A stretch of 64,000 nucleotides of DNA from Clostridia bacterium (GTDB lineage: Bacteria > Bacillota > Peptococcia > DRI-13 > SM3-B62): assembly GCA_018432615.1 (NCBI GenBank), contig JAHDSQ010000001.1:62001-126000 (forward strand), read 5' to 3'. The first letter of the stretch is position 1; each line of letters begins with the position of its first letter. The translations under genes and the position numbers were made by a program. The notes beneath the pieces are model-generated. The model saw nothing but the letters and a program-made list of their open reading frames with translations. It searched no databases and was not told the DNA's origin. Positions 40,601-52,600 of this stretch are shown here, piece after piece.

Positions 40601-43600
40601 TATCTGGAAGCACACGGTACAGGGACGATTTTGGGTGACCCTATAGAAATCAACGCCCTGACCGCTGCTTTTCGTAAGTACACCCAGGATGTTGGTTTCT
40701 GCGCCATTGGATCGGTCAAATCAAACATTGGTCACTGCGAAAGCGCGGCGGGGATTGCCGGAGTGACAAAGGTGCTGCTGCAATTGAAATATGGTCAACT
40801 TGTACCTTCCCTGCACTCTGAGCTGCTTAACCCCCATATAGATTTTGACCGCACGCCTTTTGTGGTGCAACGGGAAGGGGCAGAGTGGAAAAGGCCCCAG
40901 GACGGGATGGAAGGCGGGAAACAGGGACAAGAGCAGGCCAGAATCGCAGGTGTCTCTTCCTTTGGAGCCGGTGGTGCAAACGCTCATGTGGTGATTGCAG
41001 AATACATACCGGAAAAAGGGACCAGGGAAACCAGGGGGACGGTTCCGGTGGTGCTTTCCGCCAAGAACGAGGAGCGCCTGAAAGAACAGGCGGCCCAGTT
41101 GGCAGAAGCCCTTGCCAGGGAGGAGTACATGTCTGCTGAGCTTGAAGATGTAGCCTATACCTTGCAGGTCGGGCGTGAAGCCATGTCAGAAAGGCTGGGG
41201 ATAATAGCGGGTTCTGTCGGAGATCTGGCGGATAAACTGCGGGCTTTTGCAAAGGGCAACGATGAGCCGGAGGGGATTTACAGGGGACAGGCCAAGGACA
41301 GCCAAGAGGAATTTGCCCTATTCTCCTCCGATGAGGATATAAAAGAGGCTGTGGATAAATGGATCGCCGGCAAGAAATACGCCCAGCTTCTTCAAATGTG
41401 GGTCAAAGGCTTTGCTTTTGATTGGCTCAAGCTTTATCCGGGAAGGAGGCCGCGCCGCATCAGTCTGCCGACATATCCTTTTGCCCGGGAGCGCTTCCCA
41501 CTGCCTGAAATTGGGAGTAGTAGGGCTGGCGGGTCGTTAAGTGTACCGTCAGTGACTTCAAGTGGCTCCGGGGACCTTCATCCCTTGCTGGCCCGCAATA
41601 CGTCGGATTTGTCGGAGCAGCGGTATACCACTGTCTTTACGGGCCAGGAGTTTTTCCTGTCCGATCATGTCGTCAAGGGACGGCGCATCCTGCCGGGAGT
41701 GGTTTATCTGGAAATGGCCCGGGCTGCGGTAGCGTTAGCTGCAGGGGATTTTCACGGCAGGGAAGAAAGTTGGTCTTGGCAGAACGTTGTATGGAGCCGA
41801 CCCTGCGAAGTGTCGGATATACCCCAAGAAGTGCATGTCGGGCTTTATCCTGTAGGGGAGAAGGAAATAGCCTTTGAAATATATTCAACAGCGGTAGAGG
41901 ATCCGGAGGAAAGGGTGGTATACAGTCAGGGCTCTGCGTTGCTTCTGCCGTTTAAGGAACCGAAGCACGTGGATATTGAGGGATGGAAGCAGGCCTGCAG
42001 CCGGGAAGTCATTCTTGCGGAGGATTGTTACGAGGCCTTCAGGAAAATGGGGATCGAATATGGCCCGGGACACCGGGGGATTGAACGGATATATAAAGGG
42101 GAGGGAGTTGTGCTGGCTAGGCTGGCTTTGCCTGATGCTGTGAGCGGAACTCTTAAACAGTATGTGCTGCATCCTGCTTTATTGGATGCTGCGCTGCAGG
42201 CGGCAGTCGGTTTTAGCCTGAAAGAGTCTGCGCTTCCGACGCCGGCACTGCCTTTTGCTTTGGACAGTTTGGAAGTCTTCGGCAATTGTACTCAAGTAAT
42301 GTGGGCCTTACTGCAGGCCAAGGAGCAAGACCTTGGTCATAGTGGAAATCCTGTCATCGAAATTGAGTTGAGTGACGCCCAAGGTGTGGTGTGCGCCAGG
42401 ATGAAAGGCCTTGTCACCAGACCTGTTGCTGAAAAGAAACCGCCGAGAAAAACGGCGGACGTCAACCCGGTTCGAGATGCCATGTCGCCGGAGGCTATGT
42501 TACCGGAGGGGTCAAAGGAAAAGCTACAGGGCAAAGTGATGCTGTTGCCGGTTTGGGATGCGGTTACACCTGCCAAAGGACGGGAGTTTCCGGCGGCTAC
42601 TCAGCGGGTAGTGGTTATCGGCGGTCAAAGCAGTCTTCTCAAAGCGGTACAGCTACAGTATCCCCAAGCAGCTGTCTTGTCTTTTCAACCTGGCGAGAAA
42701 GTGGAAGAGATAGCTAAGAAGCTGGGGGCCCAGGGTGAGGTGGAGCATCTTATCTGGCTTCCCGCGGTGACCCGTAACGGTTCGCCCCAGGACGAGCAGT
42801 TGTTTAAGGAACAAAAGGATGAAGTCATACAGGTGCTGCGGATTATCAAGGCCTTGCTGGGGCTGGGGTACGGTGATAAAGGATTGGGCTGGACACTGCT
42901 TACAGCGGGAGCCCAGGCGGCTGTCCACGGCTTAAGCGGCGTCCTGGCCAAGGAATATCCCCATTGGCAAGTGAGGGTCGTTGAGCTGGGAGCCGGTGAT
43001 GACCGGGGACTGGCGGAGGTGTTTAAAATATTGCCGCATCCCGGAGGGGAACCTTTCTGTTACCGGAACGGTGAGTGGTTCAGACAGAAGTTGATTCCCC
43101 TGGAGTATGCCGAGGGAAAACAGACCCTTTACAGAGAGGGCGGAGTATATGTCGTAATCGGTGGTGCAGGGGGTATCGGAGAAGTCTGGAGCGAGTACAT
43201 GATCAAGACTTACCGGGCCCAAATCATCTGGTTAGGCAGAAGGAAGCAAGATCACAAGATTGAGGAAAAAATCGAGAGGCTTGCCCGTTTAGGCCCTGCT
43301 CCCATCTACATTCAAGCCGATGCCACGAAGCTTGAGGATATGGAAAAGGCCTATGGCCTAATCAAAGAAAGCCACCCACAAATCAACGGAATCGTTCATG
43401 CAGCCATCGTTTTACGGGATGGGACGCTGGCAAATATGCAGGAGAGTGATTTTCTGGAGGCCTTTGGGGCGAAGGCCGATGTATGTCTGCGCCTGGCCCA
43501 GGTCTTCAAGGGTGAAAAACCAGACTTTGTCCTTTTCTTCTCCTCGGCTCAGTCCTTTGCCAAGCCGCCCGGACAGGGGAACTACACCGCCGGTTGTCTT

Positions 43601-46600
43601 TTCAAGGATGATTTTGCCAAACGAATCAGCCGGGAATGGGGCTGTCCCGGGAAGGTGATGAATTGGGGATATTGGGGCCAGGTGGGTGCCGTGGCTTCCT
43701 CTGACTATGAAAGACGCATGGCACAGGCGGGAATAGCCTCAATCGTTCCTGACGAAGCTATGGAAGCTTTGGAAGGGCTGCTTTCCGGTTCATGGGATCA
43801 GTGCGTACTGCTCAATACGACTGGACCCTTGGCAATGGAAGGAGTAACGACCGAAGAGGTAATCACTGCTTATCCCGCCAAACTGCCTGGAGTTGTTGAC
43901 CGCCTGCCCCGGGAAGTCCTGCCGGAAGACAGCCGCCTGCAATTAGCGGTTGCTTCGAGAAAACAGCAGGAGGAGATGGAAGAGCTGTTAGGCAGGATAC
44001 TTTTGGCCAAAATCGCAACCAGGGCGGGGATCCTTCCCTCCTACGAGAGATGGCTGGGCGAAAGTATCGCCAGGATAACCCAGGTTCGGGGGGAAGGTCC
44101 TGCTTCAACCGAAGATGAGGGCGAGCTTTGGCAGGAATGGGAGGAAAAAAAGGCGGGCTGGCCGGAAAATACGGGGCTTAAAGCGCGAGCCGTGCTGGTA
44201 GAAAGAACCCTGGCAGCCTTGCCGGATGTGCTTACCGGGAAAAGGGCGGCTCCGGATGTGGTCTTTCCTGAGGCTTCCTTTGAGCTGGTGGACGGGATCT
44301 ATAGGGACAATCCCCTCGCCGATTACTGCAATGAGGTGCTGGCAAAAACAGCAGCATCATATATCAAAGAGCTTCTGGGACAAGAGCCAAAAGCCCGCCT
44401 GCGCCTTTTGGAAATCGGGGCGGGGACCGGGGGCACTACCTCCGTTGTTTTAGAAAAGCTGCAGCCTTATCGGGAGCAAATCGCGGAATACTGCTACACC
44501 GATATATCGCGGTCGTTTTTACTGTATGGGGAACGAGAATTCTCTTCCCGGGCTCCCTATTTGACTTGTCAGGTTTTTGATGTGGAGAAGCCGCCGACAG
44601 AACAGGGTGTGGCGGTGGACCATTACGACCTGGTGATTGCCGCCAATGTCCTGCATGCCACCCGGAACATGCGGCAGACCCTGGGCAATGCCAAAGCGGT
44701 GTTGAAACAAAACGGTCTGTTGCTCATAAATGAGATAAGCGAAAGCTCTCTGTTCCTTCACTTAACTTTTGGTCTTTTAGAGGGCTGGTGGCGGCATGAA
44801 GACCCCTTGTTGCGGATCTCGGGTTGCCCGGGTTTGTATCCTCACGGCTGGCAAAATGTTTTGGAGGCAGAAGGTTTCAGGCAGGTATTCTTCCCGGCCG
44901 AAGGCGCTCATGATCTGGGACAGCAAATAGTGGGGGCTGCAAGCGACGGTCTCATCCGGCAAAAGTCCACTAAGCCTTCCAAGGTAGAGAAGCAGGTTAT
45001 TCCTTTAAGAATTGCTCCGGTACGACAGGGTTTAGAGGCAAGCGATGATTTGCTGCGCCAAAGGTTAACGGCATATCTGAAAGGGCTGGTGGGGGAGACC
45101 TTAAAAATAGCGGAGGATAAGATCGATACGAGGGAGGACTTCAGAGATTATGGTGTAGATTCGATCCTTGTCATCCAACTGACAAACGCTCTGCGTCAAG
45201 TATTGGCCGATGTGAGTACTGCCTTGTTTTTCGAGTATCCGACAATCGATGCCTTGTCAGAGCATTTTCTGCGGACCCAAAGGGATGCGCTGCTGAAGCT
45301 GTGGGGCGGGGAGGAAAGGGAAAGCCCGGCGGAAAAAAAGGCTCAACAAGAAGAAAAAGGACTTTCCCGGCTATATTCCCCGGGTACGGTACCCTATGGC
45401 TCCAGACGGCAGCAGGGACGTTTTCTGCAACGGCGTGAACATAAAGACGGCATTGCCGTAATCGGGCTGGCCGGACGCTATCCTCAGGCGGAGGATGTTT
45501 ATGAGTACTGGCTTAACCTAAAGGCCGGAAAAGACTGTATCAGGGAGGTCCCGCGCCAGAGGCGGGAAATAGCGGAAGAGGAGTGGTCCAACAGCTGGGG
45601 CGGTTTTATGGACGAGATAGATAAATTTGATCCGTTGTTTTTCCGGATCTCTCCTCAAGAGGCGGAAAAAATGGATCCCCAGGAACGCTTGTTTCTGCAG
45701 ACGGCCTATGCCTGTATCGAGGATGCCGGGTATAGGCCGGATAGATTGTGTCCTTCCGGGAAGACAGGGGTTTTTGTAGGGGTCATGAACGGAAATTACT
45801 CCGCCGGAACGCCTTACTGGTCCATTGCCAACCGGGTTTCATACTGCTTGAACCTGCAGGGGCCGAGTATGACTGTGGATACAGCCTGCTCTTCTTCGCT
45901 GACGGCACTGCATTTAGCTGTAGAGAGCCTCTCTAACGGGGTGAGCGAGTGTGCCCTGGTAGGAGGGGTCAACTTAGTCGTTGATCCTGTGCACTATCGA
46001 AGATTGACTGCCATGAATATGCTTTCTGTCCAGGGAAAGTGCAGGGTGTTCGGAGAAGGTGCGGACGGATTTGTCGTGGGCGAGGGCGTCGGTGCGGTAT
46101 TATTAAAACCCTTGGCTCAAGCAATTGCTGACAAGGATCACATTTATGGCGTCATTAAGGGAACCGGTATCAACGCTGGAGGGAAAACAGGAGGATATAC
46201 CGTTCCGAATCCTCAGGCTCAGGCCCGGGTGGTTCGTGAAACCCTGCAAAAAAGCGGAATCCACGCCCGCAGGGTCAGCTATTTAGAAGCCCACGGTACA
46301 GGCACGGCTCTGGGAGACCCCATTGAAATAGCGGGTTTGTGCAGAGCCTTTGGCGAGGATACTCAGGATAAACAGTTTTGTGCCATCGGTTCGGCAAAAT
46401 CGAACATAGGACACACTGAGAGCGCATCGGGCATTGCCGGGTTAACAAAGGTGCTGCTGCAGTTAAAATACGGGCTGCTTGTGCCTTCCCTGCATTCCCG
46501 GGAGCTCAACCCCGAGATAGATTTTGCCGGGAGCCCCTTTGTGGTGCAGCAGGAGTTGAAGGAGTGGAAACGTCCGGCTTTAGAGATAGACGGTGTAAGG

Positions 46601-49600
46601 AAGGAGTATCCGCGTATCGCCGGTATTTCCTCCTTTGGTGCCGGTGGCGCTAATGCCCACGTCATTGTCGAAGAATATGTACAAGAGGAGCAAGGGGTCA
46701 GCGCCACGACAATGAACACCAGCGAACCGGTGATGATTGTCCTTTCGGCCCAAGATGAAGAAGGCCTTATTGCGAGAGCCAAGCAGCTATTAGCTCTGCT
46801 GGCAAGAGAGGAGACACAAACAGAGTTTGGCTTAAAGGAAATGGCCTATACACTGCAGGTGGGGCGTATGCCCCTAGAGGAGAGGCTGGGCCTTCTTGCT
46901 TCTTCCCGGGGAGAGCTTGCGGAAAAGCTGCAGGATTTCTTGTGTGAAAAACAGGGGAGCGCCGGTCTTTACCGCGGACAGGTTAAACGCAAAAAAGGAG
47001 CGCTGGCTGTGCTGGCTGCGGATGAGGAAATGCAGGAGACCCTTAATAAATGGCTGCAGCGCAAGAAGTACGGTCGGATCTTGGAAATGTGGGTCCAGGG
47101 CTTGGATTTTGACTGGAACCAACTGTATCAAGGGGAGAAGCCCCGCCGGATGAGTCTTCCCACTTATCCCTTTGCTAAGGAGAGCTATTGGCTGAAGGGG
47201 GAGCAAAAGGTCTCGGTCTGGGTAGAACATCTCCATCCGCTGCTACACCGTAACACCTCGGATTTGACGGAACAACGGTTTAGCACTGTGTTTACGGGAA
47301 AAGAGACCTTCCTGATAGATCATGTGATAAGGGGCAAGAGCGTTTTGCCGGGGGTCGTCTATTTAGAAATGGCCCGGGCGGCGGCGGAACATGCCGGGGC
47401 TGTCTTATGGGGTGAAAAAGCGCCTGTGATGCTGCAAAAAGTAGTATGGCTGCGGCCGTTGGTCGTGGAAGAGGGTCCGGTGAAAGTGGATATCGGTCTG
47501 TATCCTCAGGAAAACGGTGAGATCGGTTTTGAAGTTTACAGCGGGACAGACGGGGGAACAGAGGAAAACAAGGAGCCTGTTGTCTTTTGCCGGGGCGAAG
47601 TGAAGGGCCTTCCGTCCATGACGGGAGGAAGATGCGAGATAGCCGCCCTGCAGGAGGCCTGTGGGCAAAGGATCATGACTAAAGAAGAGTGTTACGAAGC
47701 TTTTTGCGGTATGGGGCTGGAATACGGACCGGGGCAACAGGGTCTGGAGAGGATTGAAGCGGGTCAAGGGCAAGCCCTGGCCAGGCTCTTTCTACCTTCT
47801 GTTGGAACAGTCCCGGTGGCGGGCAGCGTACGATCAGGGTACGTGCTGTCTCCGGGTATTATGGATGCCGCCTTGCAGTCCGTTCTGGGGTTAAGTGACG
47901 GACAGGGGGAGTTGAAACCTGCCTTGCCCTTTGCTTTAGAGGAAATGACGGTGTTCGGCGCTTTAGCTCCCTCAATGTGGGCGCATGTGCGGTACAGCCA
48001 GGGCAGTACAGCCGGGGATCGGATTCGCAAGTTCGATATTGATGTGTGTGATGAAGAGGGAAACATCGCCGTGATGATCAAAGGCTATTCAACCAGAGAG
48101 ATGGCAGGCGGTGTGGAGTTGAAGGTTTTGCCCCTTACGGAAACATTTTTACTGAAGCCCGCTTGGCGGGAAAAAGCTCTTGGCACGGAAAAGGAGGCTG
48201 AGGGAAAGGGTATTTCCCTCAAACCTCCGTCTCAGCGTTTAATCATTTTTTGCGAACCGTCAGAGGAATTCACAGGGCGCTATCACCTAAAAGGTGAGGG
48301 ATTTATCGAGGGAGGACGCACTTTGCTTTTTGCTTCCCGGGAAAAGAGCCTTGCGGATAGGTTTCAGGAATATGCCGCTGGCCTTTTGGAGGAAATCAAA
48401 AAGCTGTGTCTCCAAAAGACAGAAGACGAGGTACTGATACAAGTGGTGGTCTCTTCGGGTAAAAAGAGGCGGCAGGCTAAAGAGGCCGAGGTTTTAGGTG
48501 CTTTGGCGGCTATGCTGAAAACAGCCCGGCTGGAGAATCCCCGGTTCAGGGGACAGGTGATTGAAATAGAGGATTTGACGGATATCGAAGGGATCCTGGC
48601 GGAAAACAGCAGATATCCCCTGGAAACAAGGATCAGCTACCGGGAAGGGAAACGTTTGGTGGAGTCTTGGCAGGACGAAGGTGAGCCGGTCAAGGCCGAG
48701 GCTGCCCTCCCCTGGCGGGAAGGGGGCCGGTATTTGATTACCGGCGGTTTGGGCGGTCTGGGGTTTATTGTAGCCCAAGACATCGTCCAAAAAGCCCCGG
48801 GGTCGTTAGTTATTCTCACAGGCCGCTCCCAGCTTGACGGTCACAAAAAGACGAAGCTGCAGGAACTGCAAAGGTTAGGGGAGACAGGAAAAAGAGGTAC
48901 GCGGATAGAGTACAGACAGTTGGATGTTAACGACCGGCAAGCGGTAGTCAGTCTGTTTGCCGAGATCAGAAAGGAATTCGGCGGTTTGGAAGGGATTATC
49001 CACAGCGCCGGGGTCATTCGTGACAGCCTGATTCTCAAGAAGACAAAAGAAGACCTTTTAGAGGTGTTGTCGCCTAAAACAACGGGTTTGGTCAATCTTG
49101 ACGAAGCCGGTAAGGAGCTGACCCTTGATTTTATTGTGGCCTTTTCTTCGCTTGCGGGTGCGTTTGGCAACGTGGGACAGGCCGGTTATGCTGCCGCTAA
49201 CTCCTTTATGGATGTCTATGCCCTTTACCGGAAGGAGCTGACGATGAAAAAGCAGCGTCAGGGCAGGATGATTTCCATCGCCTGGCCCCTGTGGGAAGAG
49301 GGCGGCATGGGTGTGGATGAGATAACCAGGGCGGGGATGAAAGACAGGACCGGCCTTTGGCCTTTGGACAGTAAGAACGGACTGCAAGCCCTTTATCAGG
49401 CTGTGGCTTTTGGGGAGGAAAGGGTGCTGGTGGCTAAGGGAGACCCTGCTGAGATCAGGGATAAACTGCTACAATCGGAAGCGGTTGAGGCAAAAGCTGA
49501 GACAAGGGCTGAGACCAGGACTGAGATAAGACCCGACGTAACCGGAGGCCCAGCCTGTGAAACAAAACAGGAAGAGAGTGAGGGAGAAGCGGCAGGTCTG

Positions 49601-52600
49601 GAAAGGGAGACAGCGATATATTTAAAAACGCTCTTGTCGGAAGTGCTCAAGCTGCCTCCTCAGAAGATCGATGAAGAAGCGCCTCTGGAGAAGTATGGGA
49701 TAGATTCCGTCATGGTCATGCAACTGACCACTGAATTGGAAAAAACCTTTGGGGCATTGTCAAAAACCTTGTTCTTCGAGTATCAGAGTATTCTGGAGCT
49801 GGCGCAATATTTTCTTGAAAACCACCGGGGGCATCTGTCCCGGTTATTAAGAAAAAAAGCAGAGCAGACGGCAGTAAGCCATGACAAAAATGAAGGGTAT
49901 AAAGAGACGTATAAAGAAGCGGTGGCGGTAGGCACTACACCTGAGGATAGCGGAGAGCCGCGTAAGGTTCGCTTTACCTACGGTATTGGTCGTACTCCGG
50001 GGCGTTATCCGGGATTTTACCCGGGGCCTTCTTCCGGGGAGACGACAGGTGCAATGGATATTGCCGTAATCGGGCTGGCCGGGCGCTATCCCGGAGCGAG
50101 AAACCTCAGGGAGTTCTGGCAAAATCTTTGTCAGGGGGTAGATTCCATTACGGAGATTCCCCGGGAACGCTGGGATTATAGCCAGTACTATGATGAAGAA
50201 AAAGGCAAGCCGGGGAAAACATACAGCAAATGGGGCGGCTTTTTGGAGGGTGCGGCGGAATTTGATCCCCTCTTTTTTAACATTACGCCGCGAGAGGCTG
50301 AATTAATGGATCCCCAGGGGAGGTTGTTCCTGCAATGTGTTCATGAGGTCTTGGAGGATGCAGGTTATACCCGGGGGAGACTGAAGGGATACCGGGGTAA
50401 TGGGCTGGAAGGCAATGTAGGTGTTTACGTGGGTGTGATGAACGAAGATTATGCTCTTTTGGGGGCCCGGGAACAGGCTTGGGGTAGACCGGTGGTTCTG
50501 GCGGGGAATCCTTCGGCGATAGCCAATAGGGTCTCATACTTCTACAATTTCCATGGCCCGAGTATGGCGGTGGATACCATGTGTTCATCTTCCCTGACGG
50601 CGATCCATCTGGCTTGCCGGGGTATACAAAAGGGTGAGTGTGAAATGGCTCTGGCCGGAGGGGTCAATCTTTCCCTGCATCCCGGTAAATACATCATGCT
50701 CGGAGAGAACAACTTTGTTTCTAGTAAAGGACGGTGCGAGAGTTTTGGGGAGGGGGGCGACGGTTACGTGCCCAGTGAAGGCGTGGGCGCAGTGCTTCTC
50801 AAACCCCTGACCAAGGCTATTGCGGAGCAGGATCAGATATATGGGGTCATTAAGGCGACGGTGGTCAATCACGGTGGGAAAACCAACGGCTATACAGTAC
50901 CAAATCCCCAAGCCCAGGCCGATGTAATCGGTAGGGCTTTCAGGGAGGCTGATATCGACCCTCGGACCATCGGTTATGTGGAGGCCCACGGGACGGGGAC
51001 GATCCTGGGGGATCCCATTGAGATAACCGGTTTGAGTAAAGCTTTTCGAGAGTATACTCAAGATGCGCAGTTTTGCGCCATCGGTTCCGTCAAGTCGAAC
51101 ATTGGACACAGCGAAAGTGCGGCGGGAATCGCCGGATTGACAAAGGTGCTGTTGCAGTTGAAGTATGGTCGTCTGGTACCTTCGCTCCACTGTGCTAAGC
51201 TGAATTCTCACATCGATTTTGCCCAGACACCCTTTGTTGTTCAGCAGGATTTGGCAGAGTGGAAACGACCACTGCTCGAAGAAGGCGGCAAGATGAAAGA
51301 GTATCCCCGTCTGGCAGGGCTTTCGGCCTTCGGGGCGGGAGGTTCCAATGCTCATTTAGTGGTGGAAGAATACCGGGAGCAGGACCAACTGCAGACGAAG
51401 GACAAGGAATTTGCAGAACCGGCTGCAATCGTATTGTCGGCGAAAAATGAGGCAAGGCTTCAGGAACGGGCAGAACAGCTTATTGCTTTTCTTGAGGAGC
51501 TGGGGCCTGACGGGGTCGCTTTGCACGATTTGGCCTATACCCTGCAGATTGGGCGGGAAGAGATGGAAGAACGTCTGGCCTTGGTGGCAGGAACGATCCC
51601 GGAATTGGTGGAGAAATTAAAGGGCTTTTTGGAGGGCAAGGAAGAAACGGAGCTTTATCGGGGGCAGGTGAGAGTAAGCAGTGGTCTGCCTGCAGTTTTT
51701 GCGGCGGATGAGGATCTGGAGAAAACCATTGCTGCTTGGCTTGCCAAGAAAAAGTACGGTAAGCTGCTGGAGTTCTGGGTTCAGGGGGCGAGCCTAGATT
51801 GGGAAAGGCTCTATGAAGAGGTAAAACCAAGACGTATCAGTCTTCCCACCTATCCCTTCGCGCAAGAAGAATACTGGGCACCCCAGTCAAAGAGAGGCAA
51901 AACCGTGGGCGAGGCAGCAGGAATAGGGGGTCTTGCGGTGCTCCATCCTCTGCTACACCGGAACACCTCTGATTTTAAGGAGCAGAGGTACAGCAGCCGC
52001 TTTATGGGCGGCGAATCCTTCTTGGCCGAGCACATAGTTCGGGGCAAGGCTGTTCTTCCCGGGATCGCCTATCTGGAGATGGCACGGGCAGCCCGGGAGC
52101 AGGCCTTAGGGGAAGGTGACAGTCTTTCGGCGGGACTTTGGTTTAAGAAGCTGGTCTGGTCACGCCCGTTGGTGGTGGCGGAACAGACAGCCCCGGTACA
52201 TATCAGGCTTTTCCTCAAAGAGAGGGAGGAAGTCGCTTATGAGATTTACCGCGCTTCATCCCAAAAAGGCGGGGAGGTGCTGGTATATGGGCAGGGTGTT
52301 ATGGCCGGCGGAAAGGGACTGAAAGGCCCCGGGCTGGAGATAGAAGAATTAAAGGGGCAGTGCGACCAAAATGTCATAGAGGCAGCCCAGTATTATGAAT
52401 CCTGGCAAAAGAAGGGATATGAATTCGGTCCGGTATATCGGGGGCTGGAGAAACTCTATCTGGGGAGGGGACAAGTGCTGGCCAAGGTGAGTCTGCCGGC
52501 TTCTCTGGTTGATACACAGGAACGATATGGGCTTCATCCCGTTTTGTTGGAGGCGGTACTGCAAGCCGGTGTGATGCTGAGTAAGGAGACGGAGAGACCC

